DNA of 64,000 bases from Acidimicrobiaceae bacterium. Its GTDB lineage: Bacteria > Actinomycetota > Acidimicrobiia > Acidimicrobiales > Ilumatobacteraceae. Positions within the stretch are counted from its first letter, which is position 1; each line of letters opens with the position of its first letter. Location of the stretch: assembly GCA_020637235.1 (NCBI GenBank), contig JACJWG010000001.1:491312-555311 (forward strand), in the 5' to 3' direction. This document shows positions 9,322 to 17,655 of the stretch, in pieces. The notes under the pieces are model-generated. The model did no database searches, was not told where the DNA came from, and was given only the letters and a program-made list of their open reading frames with translations. A program made the position numbers and the translations under genes.

Positions 9322-10005
9322 TCAGCGCCCGCCGTGGCCGGGCACGACCAGCCCGCTCTCGAACGCGAGGATGATCGCTGCTGCTCGATCGCGTGCGCCG
9401 AGCTTGGCGAAGATGTTGCCGACGTGGCCCTTCACGGTGCGCTCGCTCACGTAGAGCCGCGCCGCGATCTCGAGGTTCGACGCGCCGTGCGACATCAGCA
9501 CGAGCACCTCCCGTTCCCGCTCGGACAACCGGTCGAGCGCAGCGATCGCCTCGTCGGCGGATCTCGGTCCGGCGCCGCGTACCGCAGCCAGCACCCGCGG
9601 GGTGACGCGCTGGTCGAGCCACGAACCGCCACCGGCGACCGAGCGGATCGCGGCGATCAGGTCGTCCGCCGGCGTGTCCTTCAACAAGAAGCCCGCCGCG
9701 CCCGCCTGCAGCGCACCCCACAACACGTCGTCGTCGTCGAAGGTGGTGAGCACCAGGACCGGTGGACCGTCGGCGTCCCGGATGCGCCGCGTCGCCTCGA
9801 TGCCGTCCAGCACCGGCATCCGGATGTCCATCAACACGACGTCGGGACGGTGCGCCGCGATCGCAGCCAGCCCCAGCTCGCCGTTCGCCGCTTCCGACAC
9901 CACCTCCACACCGGCCTCGGTGGAGATGATGAACGCCAGCCCCGCTCGCACCAGTTGTTGATCGTCGACCAGCACCACCCGCACGGCCGAGGTCGTGTCG
10001 GTCAC
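9322..10005 (-). CDS. NarL/LuxR-type response regulator
   Basis: The protein has 227 residues from a GTG overlapping the kinase stop by four bases. The receiver domain holds the acidic pair VDD (about 13-15), the phospho-acceptor Asp60 (VLMDIRMP) and Lys at about 110 (LLKD). The C-terminal LuxR helix-turn-helix (about 160-215) contains the usual LSEREREVLVLMSHG and VKGHVGNIFAKLG patterns. It is the output partner of the adjacent histidine kinase. Both genes point away from the MMPL transporter gene, which is the most obvious candidate target, though no binding site is visible. Confidence 0.93.
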   Translation of the reverse strand: MTDTTSAVRVVLVDDQQLVRAGLAFIISTEAGVEVVSEAANGELGLAAIAAHRPDVVLMDIRMPVLDGIEATRRIRDADGPPVLVLTTFDDDDVLWGALQAGAAGFLLKDTPADDLIAAIRSVAGGGSWLDQRVTPRVLAAVRGAGPRSADEAIAALDRLSEREREVLVLMSHGASNLEIAARLYVSERTVKGHVGNIFAKLGARDRAAAIILAFESGLVVPGHGGR

Positions 10006-11171
10006 GACAGCGCCGCCGCTCGCCGCAACGGCAAGGCAGCGTCCACGCGCCAGGTGGGGTGATCCGGCTCGCCGGTCTCCACGGCACCGGCCTCCACCGA
10101 TCCACCTGCGGCGCGCACGCGCTCGTTCATGCCGCGGATGCCGAGCCCGTCACGGTCGCGTGCACGCGCCGGCTCGGCGACGGTCGGGTTCTCGGCCACG
10201 ATCCGCAGCACCGTGCCGGCGCCGTCGCGCACCACCCGCAGCGTCACGGGTGCGCCGGGCGCGTGCTGGAGTGCGTTCGACAGCGCCTCCTGCACCACGC
10301 GATAGGCCGTCAGCGACGTCGTCGGATCCGCCACCACGTCGTCGAGTTCGAGCTCGGCGTCCACCTGGAGCCCGGCGCTGCAGAACTGCTCGACCAGCGT
10401 GGCGATGTCGGCCATCGCGGGCAGGGGCGGATCACCCGCCGGGCCGGCCGGCTCGTCGGCGCGAAGCAGTCCCACCACACCCCGGATCGAGTCAAGGCTC
10501 TCGCGGCCGATGGCTTCGGCCCGCTCCAGCGCGTCGGCGGCCCGGGCGGGGTCGTGGGTGATCGCCCGGCGGGCACCGGTGACGTGCAGCATCGTGACGG
10601 TGAGGGAGTGCGCCACGACGTCGTGGATCTCGCGGGCGATGCGTGTGCGCTCGTCGGCCGCGGCGTGCTCGTTGTCGCGTTCGCGTGCACGCTGGAGCTC
10701 GTCGAGCAGTTCGTCCTGTCGGCGCAACATCGTGCCGGCCATGAAGGCGACGCCCGCGCCACCGACGAAGTACAGCGTGCCGGTCTCGTGCGTGGTGCCC
10801 TCGAGGATCGCGAGTCCGACGGCGAGCCCGATCGCGGTGGCCACCGGCGACACGGTCATCGCACGGCTGCGCGACGAGCGGGTGAGCCACACGATGGCCA
10901 CCATCGCCGGGAACATGCCGCCGGGGTTGCGGCACAGCAGCACCAGTCCTGCGGCGGGCCCCATCGTCGCCAGGTGGAACGACCACGGCGACAGCGTGAC
11001 GCCACCCGCCACGAGGGTCCACGGCACGAGTCCGGCCAGCGCGAACACCACGTCGGACCATTCGAGAGCCGTCTTGTCGCCGAACAGCGCGATCAGCGCC
11101 GCGCCCAGCGCGGCGAGCGACGTCACCACCGTGGTCGACAGCCGTGGTGCCGTGCCCGACGATTCGTGCAT
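10002..11171 (-). CDS. Two-component sensor histidine kinase (HisKA_3 type)
   Basis: The 389-residue protein starts at an ATG with about five predicted membrane helices in residues 15-148, a short coiled linker, and the HisKA_3 box with phospho-accepting His183 (ARTRIAREIHDVVAHSL region). The HATPase_c domain follows with the N-box VVQEALSNALQHA and a GLGIRGM G-box. It belongs to the DesK/LiaS-like group that pairs with NarL regulators. The absence of a large extracytoplasmic sensor loop suggests sensing within the membrane, for example lipid or cell-envelope stress. It is transcribed divergently from the MMPL exporter, with 175 bases between the starts. Confidence 0.92.
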   Translation of the reverse strand: MHESSGTAPRLSTTVVTSLAALGAALIALFGDKTALEWSDVVFALAGLVPWTLVAGGVTLSPWSFHLATMGPAAGLVLLCRNPGGMFPAMVAIVWLTRSSRSRAMTVSPVATAIGLAVGLAILEGTTHETGTLYFVGGAGVAFMAGTMLRRQDELLDELQRARERDNEHAAADERTRIAREIHDVVAHSLTVTMLHVTGARRAITHDPARAADALERAEAIGRESLDSIRGVVGLLRADEPAGPAGDPPLPAMADIATLVEQFCSAGLQVDAELELDDVVADPTTSLTAYRVVQEALSNALQHAPGAPVTLRVVRDGAGTVLRIVAENPTVAEPARARDRDGLGIRGMNERVRAAGGSVEAGAVETGEPDHPTWRVDAALPLRRAAALS

Positions 11172-11346
11172 GCGAGCACGATACGCACCGCCACCCCCCG
11201 CTGTCACCGGACTGCAGTACGGGTCGCGCCGTCCTGCGGACGCGGTCGCGGAACCAGCCGTCGGCCCGTGTCCGCCCTGCCGGCGCCGGCGGACGATGCA
11301 CCTGCGGCAGGAACGGTCCTGTCCGACGGATGACGAGGAGGACGTC

Positions 11347-13593
11347 GTGCTCACACGACTCGGGTGGTTCACGGTGCGACGGCGGCGGCTGGTGCTGTCG
11401 TTCACGGTGCTGTTCATGGTGGTGGCCGGTGTGGTGGGTGCCGGCGCGTTCGGGGTGTTGCAGACCGACGGCTTCGAGGACCCGTCGGCCGAGAGCACGG
11501 TCGCCGCCGAGGTGCTCGACACCCACTTCGACGGTGGCGACCCCAACGTGGTGCTGGTGCTGACGGCCGAGGGTCGCGACGTCGACGATCCCGCGCTGGC
11601 AGCCGAGGGGCTCGCGTTCGCCGATCGGCTGGAGAGCCTCGACGGCGTGCACGGCGTCGTGTCGTACTGGTCCCTTGGCAGCGCACCACCCTTGCGCAGC
11701 ACCGACGGCGACACCGCCCTGGTGCTCGCCCAGGTGGACGGTCCCGACGTGGACGAGCTCGTCGGCCAGGTGGACGAGCAGTTCGGCGGGGCCCAGGGCA
11801 GCTTCGACGTGCTGCTCGGCGGACGCGAGGCGGTGTTCGCCGACGTCGGCCACACCATCGAGGGCGACCTGTTGCGCGCCGAGATGATCGCCGTGCCGCT
11901 CACGCTGATCCTGCTGCTGTTCGTGTTCCGCGGCGTCGTCGCGGCCAGCCTGCCGATGTTCGTCGGCGTGATCGCCGTGGTGGGCACCCTGCTCAGCCTG
12001 TTCGTCATCGGTTCGATCACCGACGTGTCGATCTACGCGATCAACCTCACCACGGCGTTGGGCCTCGGCCTCGCGATCGACTACAGCCTCTTCATCGTGT
12101 CCCGCTACCGGGAGGAGCTGCGCGCCGGACGGTCGGTCGAGCACGCCGTCGTGCGCACCGTCGAGACCGCCGGCAAGACGGTGCTCATCAGCGCCCTCAC
12201 CGTGGCCGTCTCGCTGTCCGCCCTGCTGGTGTTCCCGCTCTACTTCCTGCGGTCCTTCGCATACGCCGGTGTCGCCGTCGTGCTGCTCGCGCTCGCCGGG
12301 TCGCTGCTGTCGCTGCCCGCGCTGCTCGCCGTGCTCGGCCACCGCGTGAACGCACTGCCGGTCGGCCGTCGGCGCGACGACCGGGCCGACCACGAGGGCA
12401 TGTGGCACCGGATCGCCACGTTCGTGATGCGCCGGCCGATCCCCATCGCCGCGACGGTGGTGGCGGTACTGCTGCTGCTCGGCGCCCCGTTCCTGCGGGT
12501 GAGCTTCGGGACGCCCGACGACCGGGTGCTGCCCACGTCGGCCGGCAGCCGCCAGGCGTCGGAGGTGCTGCGAGCCGACTTCGACGGCAACGCCGCCGAG
12601 AGCTTCGGCGTGGTGACCGCCGGCGTCGGGGCCGACCGCGCCGACGACGCGGCTGCGACGGCTGCGACGTTGTCGACGCTCGACGGCGTGGCCCGCGTCG
12701 ACAGCCTCGCCGGCACGTTCGTCGACGGTGGGCTCGTCGCGGCATCCGACGCCGACCTGCGCTTCGTGGCCACCGACGGGTCGGTGAACAGCTGGATGTC
12801 GGTCGTGCCCGACTTCGCCGTCGTGAGCGAGCAGGGCGAGCGACTGGTGCAGGACATCCGCGACCTCGACCTGCCGCTCGACGTCGCCGTCGAGGGTGCC
12901 GCCGCACAGCTGGTCGACACCAAGTCGGCCATCACCGACGCCCTCCCGTGGGCGGTGGGCATCATCGTGGCCGCCACGTTCGTGCTGCTGTTCCTGCTCG
13001 CCGGCAGCCTGCTGGTGCCGGTGAAGGCCCTCGTGCTCAACCTGCTCAGCCTCACCGCGACCTTCGGGGCGATGGTGTGGGTGTTCCAGGACGGCAACCT
13101 GTCGGGCCTGCTCGGCTTCACGGCCACGGGCACGATCGACACGTCGATGCCGATCCTGATGTTCTGCATCGCCTTCGGGCTGTCGATGGACTACGAGGTG
13201 TTCCTGTTGTCCCGGATCAAGGAAGAGCACGATCGCACCGGCGACAACGAGGCGTCGGTGGCGCTCGGCCTCGAGCGCACCGGCCGCATCGTCACCGCTG
13301 CGGCAGCCCTGCTGGCGATCACGTTCTTCGCCTTCGGCACGTCCGGTGTGAGCTTCATCAAGATGTTCGGCATCGGCCTCGGCCTGGCCGTGCTGATGGA
13401 CGCCACCGTCGTCCGGGCCTTCCTGGTGCCGGCGTTCATGCGGCTCGCCGGCGAGGCGAACTGGTGGGCACCGGCCCCGCTGCGCCGGCTGCACGACCGA
13501 TTCGGTCTGCACGAGGGCGACGGTCCGTCACCGCTCGACGATCCACCGGCCACCGACGACGCGGCGCCCGAACTGGTGGGTGCCGGTCGGTGA
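11347..13593 (+). CDS. MMPL/RND-family transporter
   Basis: The GTG start at 11347 is set by a strong ribosome-binding site, AGGAGG at 11336-11341, five bases upstream. The 748-residue protein has two MMPL modules, each an N-terminal helix, an extracytoplasmic domain (about 40-175 and 385-520) and five further helices. Asp245-Tyr246 in the first module and Asp615-Tyr616 in the second match the Asp-Tyr pairs that relay protons in MmpL3. This length and the short tail resemble MMPL exporters of lipids or amphiphilic drugs. Divergence from a membrane-sensing kinase and its regulator suggests control by envelope stress. The cargo is unknown. Confidence 0.92.
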   Translation: MLTRLGWFTVRRRRLVLSFTVLFMVVAGVVGAGAFGVLQTDGFEDPSAESTVAAEVLDTHFDGGDPNVVLVLTAEGRDVDDPALAAEGLAFADRLESLDGVHGVVSYWSLGSAPPLRSTDGDTALVLAQVDGPDVDELVGQVDEQFGGAQGSFDVLLGGREAVFADVGHTIEGDLLRAEMIAVPLTLILLLFVFRGVVAASLPMFVGVIAVVGTLLSLFVIGSITDVSIYAINLTTALGLGLAIDYSLFIVSRYREELRAGRSVEHAVVRTVETAGKTVLISALTVAVSLSALLVFPLYFLRSFAYAGVAVVLLALAGSLLSLPALLAVLGHRVNALPVGRRRDDRADHEGMWHRIATFVMRRPIPIAATVVAVLLLLGAPFLRVSFGTPDDRVLPTSAGSRQASEVLRADFDGNAAESFGVVTAGVGADRADDAAATAATLSTLDGVARVDSLAGTFVDGGLVAASDADLRFVATDGSVNSWMSVVPDFAVVSEQGERLVQDIRDLDLPLDVAVEGAAAQLVDTKSAITDALPWAVGIIVAATFVLLFLLAGSLLVPVKALVLNLLSLTATFGAMVWVFQDGNLSGLLGFTATGTIDTSMPILMFCIAFGLSMDYEVFLLSRIKEEHDRTGDNEASVALGLERTGRIVTAAAALLAITFFAFGTSGVSFIKMFGIGLGLAVLMDATVVRAFLVPAFMRLAGEANWWAPAPLRRLHDRFGLHEGDGPSPLDDPPATDDAAPELVGAGR

Positions 13594-13604
13594 TCGTGTC
13601 GGAC

Positions 13605-13639
13605 GGGACGGGCGCACCCGATGTGGGTGTGTCCGTCCC
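13605..13639. terminator. Strong hairpin between convergent genes, likely bidirectional terminator
   Basis: A 15-bp stem (GGGACGGGCGCACCC with GGGTGTGTCCGTCCC, two G-U pairs) closes a 5-nt loop. It sits 11 bases past the MMPL stop and 13 bases from the end of the convergent transpeptidase gene. There is no U-run, as is common in high-GC actinobacteria. Confidence 0.7.
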
Positions 13640-13652
13640 ACCGGCGCGTCGA

Positions 13653-15119
13653 TCAGACGACGACGACCTTGGTGCCGATGTCGGCCCACTCCCACACGAA
13701 GTCGGCGTCCTCGACGGCCTGGCGCTGGCACCCGCCGCTGAGACGGGTGCCGAGCTCGGCGTCGGTCTGGTACGGCGACTCGTCCTCCACGTGGAGCGGG
13801 ATCGAGTGGAAGCCGATCGCACCCTTCTGGGTCTTCAACCAGCGCACCATCTTCGGCAGGTAGGCCTTGCCGTTCCAGGCCGTCGAGACCTCGGAGCGGC
13901 TGTACACCTCGTGGGTGCCGGGCAGCTCGTTCGAGTACTTGCTGCCCGAGACGAGCCACGAGCGGATGATCTCGCCGTTCTCCCCGACGGCCCACACGCG
14001 CTGGCCGGCGCGGTCGTACACGAGGCGGCGACCACTGCCGGAATCCTCGGGCAGCGGCGGGGCGTCGGCGCCGGCCGTGGCGACCGACGACAACGGGTAG
14101 CCGAGCAGGTCGACCGCGCCCGGCGGCGGGGGCGGGGTGCGGGTGATGAAGCTCTCCTCGTCGGGCCAAATGCCGAGCGAGATCGCCGACTCGCGGCCGA
14201 CGATGCCGTCGACGTAGAGATCGCGGTCGGTCTGCATCGCCTCGACCGCGGTGAACGTCGCCTGATCGAAGGTGCCCGACACCGGCCCGGTGTAGAAGCC
14301 CTGATCGGTGAGCGCCTGCTGCAGGCACGAGACGCTGGTGCCGGCGTCGCCGAGGCGGACCGAGAGCTTGTCCATGAGGCAGGCGTCGGCGGCGGTGAGG
14401 TCGTCGCCGTCGAGGTCCTGTACGCCGCTGGCAGCGGCCGCCTCGAGGGTCGCTGCCGCCGGATCGGTGGCGGCAGCGACTGCCGGCGTGGCGCCGGCGC
14501 CCGTGGCGGGATCGATCGCGACGGCCGCTGCGGCATCGGCCGGGGCCGCGGCGACAGAGGTGGCGGTGAGGTCGGCGGCGGGTGCCACGGCGTCGGCACC
14601 GTCGTCGCCACCACGGAGCGCGATGAACCCGCAGAGCACGGTGGCGGCCACGCCGACGACGAACAGCGGGCGGCGGTCGGTGCGGTGGTGCGCCGGCCCG
14701 CGACGATCGTCGTGGTGCGACGGGCCGAGGTGCAACAACGGGACGTGGTGACGTCCGGCGTCGGGGCCGCGCTCGTACCGGTCGTCGTACCGGTCGTACC
14801 GGTCGTCGCGCCGGTCGACGCGGGGATCGACGCGGGGATCGACGCGGGGATCGACGCGGGGATCGACGCGGGGATCGACGCGGCGCGCCGACGCAGGTCG
14901 CTCGCGGACGTCGATCGAGCCTCGATCGCGCGACGACACCGCTCGCTGCTGGCCGGTGCGCTGGCGGCTCGCGTCCGCGTGAGCGGTGCGGGCCGCACGG
15001 TCGCGCGGGTCGGGGGTGAGCGGGCGGCGGGCGGCGCCGGCCGATTCGACGCGTGCGCGCGAGCTGCGCGCCTGACCACGCTGCGGGGCGGAGGGACTGC
15101 GATCCAGCGGTGGGTTCAT
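13653..15119 (-). CDS. Membrane-anchored L,D-transpeptidase (YkuD) with peptidoglycan-binding domain
   Basis: The ATG start gives 488 residues. A long basic, repeat-rich cytoplasmic tail (1-150, with the run RVDP repeated at about 80-101) leads to a single membrane helix at 151-168. An Ala-rich linker follows, then a peptidoglycan-binding_1 domain (about 255-320). The C-terminal YkuD domain (about 350-488) has His438/His443 and the catalytic Cys464 in LSGGCQR. The family consensus is SHGC; here the His before the Gly is Gly, a departure worth noting, although Cys, Gly and Arg are kept. Known role: 3-3 cross-links in the cell wall or attachment of proteins to peptidoglycan. The gene is divergent from the DinB-like gene. 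Confidence 0.82.
   Translation of the reverse strand: MNPPLDRSPSAPQRGQARSSRARVESAGAARRPLTPDPRDRAARTAHADASRQRTGQQRAVSSRDRGSIDVRERPASARRVDPRVDPRVDPRVDPRVDPRVDRRDDRYDRYDDRYERGPDAGRHHVPLLHLGPSHHDDRRGPAHHRTDRRPLFVVGVAATVLCGFIALRGGDDGADAVAPAADLTATSVAAAPADAAAAVAIDPATGAGATPAVAAATDPAAATLEAAAASGVQDLDGDDLTAADACLMDKLSVRLGDAGTSVSCLQQALTDQGFYTGPVSGTFDQATFTAVEAMQTDRDLYVDGIVGRESAISLGIWPDEESFITRTPPPPPGAVDLLGYPLSSVATAGADAPPLPEDSGSGRRLVYDRAGQRVWAVGENGEIIRSWLVSGSKYSNELPGTHEVYSRSEVSTAWNGKAYLPKMVRWLKTQKGAIGFHSIPLHVEDESPYQTDAELGTRLSGGCQRQAVEDADFVWEWADIGTKVVVV
14821..14880 (-). repeat. Five perfect 12-bp tandem repeats in the transpeptidase gene
   Basis: CGGGGATCGACG is repeated five times without a mismatch, encoding the RVDP run in the cytoplasmic tail. 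A looser repeat of GTACCGGTC units (RYDRYDDRY) lies just beside it. Perfect copies imply recent expansion by slippage; the copy number stays in frame. Confidence 0.93.
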
Positions 15120-15190
15120 GCGTCGACTCGTCCTGATCGGGCCGGGCTCGGGCGGAGGGAAACCGAAGCGGCCCCATCGTAACCGCTGTG

Positions 15191-15196
15191 TACCGT
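15191..15196 (+). promoter_or_regulatory. -10 box TACCGT, leaderless start
   Basis: TACCGT ends 6 nt before the ATG at 15203. No clear -35 is seen, and no ribosome-binding site precedes the ATG. Confidence 0.6.
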
Positions 15197-15202
15197 TCGG
15201 GC

Positions 15203-15811
15203 ATGGCCACCCCAGCCGATCACCGCGCCGACCACCCGTCCGAACACCCCGACACGACGCCACCGCCGATCGCCCCCGACGACAAGAACTGGACCTGGGT
15301 GCTCGAGCGTCGGTGCCCCGACTGCGGGTTCGACGCCGAGTCGGTGACCGTCGCGGCCGTCCCCGATCTGGTGCGCGCCAACGCCGCCGACTGGGCCGAT
15401 CTGCTCGCCCACCCGCACGCCCGGCAGCGACCGAGGCCCTCGCAGTGGTCGGCGCTCGAGTACGCCTGCCACGTCCGCGATGTGTTCCGGCTGTTCGAGA
15501 CCCGCCTCCGCCTGATGCTCACCGAGGACGGCCCGTCGTTCGCCAACTGGGACCAGGACGTCACCGCCGTCGAGCATCGCTACGACCTGCAGGACCCCGC
15601 CGTCGTGGCCGACGAGGTGCAGGCGGCAGCTGCGTCCGTCGCGGCGGCGTTCGCCGGCATCCGGCCCGATCAGTACGGCCGTACCGGGTTCCGTTCCGAC
15701 GGTGCCGCGTTCACCGTCGAGAGCTTCGCCCGCTACTTCGTGCACGATCCGGTGCACCACGTCGACGACGTGCGACGCGGCAACGCCGTGCTCGAACGTT
15801 CGCCCGCCTGA
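15203..15811 (+). CDS. DinB-like / mycothiol maleylpyruvate isomerase-fold protein
   Basis: This 202-residue protein has the four-helix DinB_2 pattern. The metal-ligand-like histidines occur in the first long helix (EYACHVRDVF) and near the C-terminus (VHDPVHHVDDV). An N-terminal extension carries ERRCPDCGFD, which looks like a conserved actinobacterial feature rather than a full zinc finger. The family includes thiol-dependent S-transferases that use mycothiol or bacillithiol, but the substrate here is unknown. The ATG at 15203 is preferred over 15188 because a -10 hexamer ends 6 nt upstream of it. The gene is divergent from the L,D-transpeptidase gene. Confidence 0.8.
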   Translation: MATPADHRADHPSEHPDTTPPPIAPDDKNWTWVLERRCPDCGFDAESVTVAAVPDLVRANAADWADLLAHPHARQRPRPSQWSALEYACHVRDVFRLFETRLRLMLTEDGPSFANWDQDVTAVEHRYDLQDPAVVADEVQAAAASVAAAFAGIRPDQYGRTGFRSDGAAFTVESFARYFVHDPVHHVDDVRRGNAVLERSPA

Positions 15812-15850
15812 CCTCGCACGGACCCGCCCTCGATCTGCGACGTCGTCGGT

Positions 15851-17152
15851 TCAGAACGAGCCGTGCCGGCCCTCGCCGCCGGCGAATCGCCGAGCGCCGG
15901 CGAGGGTCTCGCCCGACCGGATCGTGGCGAGTCCGATCTCGGTCTCGTGCGCCAGGGCGTCGTCGATCGGCATCGACCACTGGTCGTAGCTCGAGCGTCG
16001 ATCGCCGCGCAGGCACAGCTGCGGGAACTCGCCGATCTGGCGGGCGAGTTCGATCGCCGCCTCGAGTGCCTGTCCCGGCTCGACCAGTCGGTTGGCGAGC
16101 CCCATCCGCAGTGCCTCCTCGCCGCTGACGCCGCGCCCGGTGAGGATCAGGTCGAGGGCATGGCTGTGGCCGAGCAGGCGGCTCAGGCGGATCGTGCCGC
16201 CGTCCACCAGCGGCACACCCCATCGACGGCAGTACACGCCGAACACGGCGTCGGCGGCGGCGACGCGGAGGTCGCACCACACCGCGAGCTCGAGTCCGCC
16301 GGCGACGGCATGACCCTCGACGGCGGCGACGACCGGCTTGTCGAGCCACATCCGCGTCGGCCCCATCGGTCCGTCGAACGACACGTCGGCGTCCACGCGG
16401 TTGCCGTGACCGGCCCCGACCGCTTTCAGGTCGGCGCCCGCGCAGAAGGTGCCCCCAGCGCCGGTGAGCACCGCGACGCGCAGATCGTCGCGTGCCGCGA
16501 ACTCGCGGAAGGCCGCAGCGAGCAGTGCCGCGGTGGGACCGTCGACCGCGTTGCGTACCTCGGGTCGGTCGATCGTCACGACCCACACCCCACCGTCGAG
16601 GGCCTCGGTCCTCACCGTCGCTGCCGTCGTCGCCATCACGTCGTCCATGGGGCCAGTCTCGTCCACTCGTTCGAACCAGGTGTCCTCGCCGAACTCGCCG
16701 ACGGCCACATGGGTGCGGCGGAACCCGGCGTGCTCGTAGAACGCGACCACGTCGGTCCACGACGAGGTGGTCTCCAGCACCACACGCGGCGCGCCCCACG
16801 CCTGCGCGGTGGCGAGCAGCTCGTCGAGCACCGACCGGCCGTGCCCCTGGCCTCGTCGATCGGCAGCGACCGACATGCGCACCACCTCGGCCACGCCGTC
16901 GCCCCGCGGCACCACGGTGCCGGTCGCGACGATCGCACCGGTGCCATCGACGGCGACGACGGTCCGGCTGCCGGGGTACGCCGCCGCGAGGTCGTCGAGA
17001 TCGCAGTTCAGCGTCGGGTCGACCTCCCCCCAGTGGTCGGCGAGTCCGGCGAGCACCAGCGCCCGCACGGCCTCGGTGTCCGACGGCTCGAGGTCGCGCA
17101 GCGACAACTCCTGGCGACGGGTCGCGTCCCCGGCGCTACGGTCGGTCGTCAT
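15851..17152 (-). CDS. GNAT acetyltransferase fused to an enoyl-CoA hydratase (crotonase) domain
   Basis: One unbroken 433-residue frame carries two domains. Residues 1 to about 168 are a GNAT acetyltransferase, with the acetyl-CoA pyrophosphate loop around ADRRGQGHGRSVLDELL and the GFRRTHV end. Residues from about 170 on are a crotonase: AGADLKAVG gives the oxyanion-hole strand, and AGGLELAVWCDL keeps the first catalytic Glu. The second Glu position appears replaced in FGVYCRRWGVP. No stop separates the domains. An internal ATG at 16648 could also start the crotonase alone. The start at 17152 shares the bases CATG with the divergent PPOX gene. A joint role such as acyl-CoA modification is possible but unproven. 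Confidence 0.75.
   Translation of the reverse strand: MTTDRSAGDATRRQELSLRDLEPSDTEAVRALVLAGLADHWGEVDPTLNCDLDDLAAAYPGSRTVVAVDGTGAIVATGTVVPRGDGVAEVVRMSVAADRRGQGHGRSVLDELLATAQAWGAPRVVLETTSSWTDVVAFYEHAGFRRTHVAVGEFGEDTWFERVDETGPMDDVMATTAATVRTEALDGGVWVVTIDRPEVRNAVDGPTAALLAAAFREFAARDDLRVAVLTGAGGTFCAGADLKAVGAGHGNRVDADVSFDGPMGPTRMWLDKPVVAAVEGHAVAGGLELAVWCDLRVAAADAVFGVYCRRWGVPLVDGGTIRLSRLLGHSHALDLILTGRGVSGEEALRMGLANRLVEPGQALEAAIELARQIGEFPQLCLRGDRRSSYDQWSMPIDDALAHETEIGLATIRSGETLAGARRFAGGEGRHGSF
17137..17142 (+). promoter_or_regulatory. -10 box TACGGT, leaderless start
   Basis: TACGGT ends 8 nt before the ATG at 17151. It lies inside the coding sequence of the divergent GNAT gene. Confidence 0.55.
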
Positions 17153-17636
17153 GAGCCCATTGAACGTCGTCGCGCCCGCGTTCGTCGACATGGCGCACCG
17201 CATCGTCTGGTGCACCGTGGCTACCGTCGACCCGTCCGGCGCGCCCCGTACCCGGGTGCTCCACCCCATCTGGGCCTTCGACGGCGAACGCCTGACGGGC
17301 TGGATCGCCACCTCGCCGTCGTCGGTGAAGGCCGGTCACCTCGCGCACGAGGCGCGGGTGTCGCTCACCTACTGGGCGCCCGATCACGACACCTGCACCG
17401 CCGACTGTGCGACGGTGTGGGAGGACGACCCCGCCGACCGAGCGCGTGGGTGGCAGCGCTTCGCCGAGGGCCCGGCGCCGGTGGGGTACGACCCGGCGAT
17501 CATCCCGGGCTGGACCTCGCCTGCGTCGCCCGAGTTCGGGGTCCTGCGACTCGAGCCGCAGCGGTTGCGGGTGATGCCCGGCTCGGTGCTGCTCACCGCT
17601 CAGGGTGAGGTGCTCAGCTGGAAGAAACCCGGCTGA
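17151..17636 (+). CDS. Pyridoxamine 5'-phosphate oxidase-like (FMN/F420 split-barrel) protein
   Basis: The 161-residue protein has the split-barrel pattern: IVWCTVATVDPSGAPRTRVLHPIW, followed by SSVKAGHLAHEARVSLTYWAPDH and a C-terminal strand LRLEPQRLRVMPG. Members bind FMN or F420 and act on small molecules. A DsbA-like gene follows 19 bases later and may be co-transcribed. Its ATG overlaps the start codon of the divergent GNAT-crotonase gene, and a -10 box 8 nt upstream supports this start. The substrate is unknown. Two other split-barrel genes occur in the window. Confidence 0.82.
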   Translation: MSPLNVVAPAFVDMAHRIVWCTVATVDPSGAPRTRVLHPIWAFDGERLTGWIATSPSSVKAGHLAHEARVSLTYWAPDHDTCTADCATVWEDDPADRARGWQRFAEGPAPVGYDPAIIPGWTSPASPEFGVLRLEPQRLRVMPGSVLLTAQGEVLSWKKPG

Positions 17637-17655
17637 CGAGCGGTTGGAGGCCTCC

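Noticed and set aside
8126..10105. A 659-codon minus-strand frame across the S8 linkers and the response regulator
   Set aside because: Its Val/Gly-rich part is the complement of the Thr/Pro linkers and it runs through the response-regulator gene in another frame.
14821..14880. CRISPR or regulatory repeat
   Set aside because: The 12-bp units are directly joined and in frame within the transpeptidase gene.
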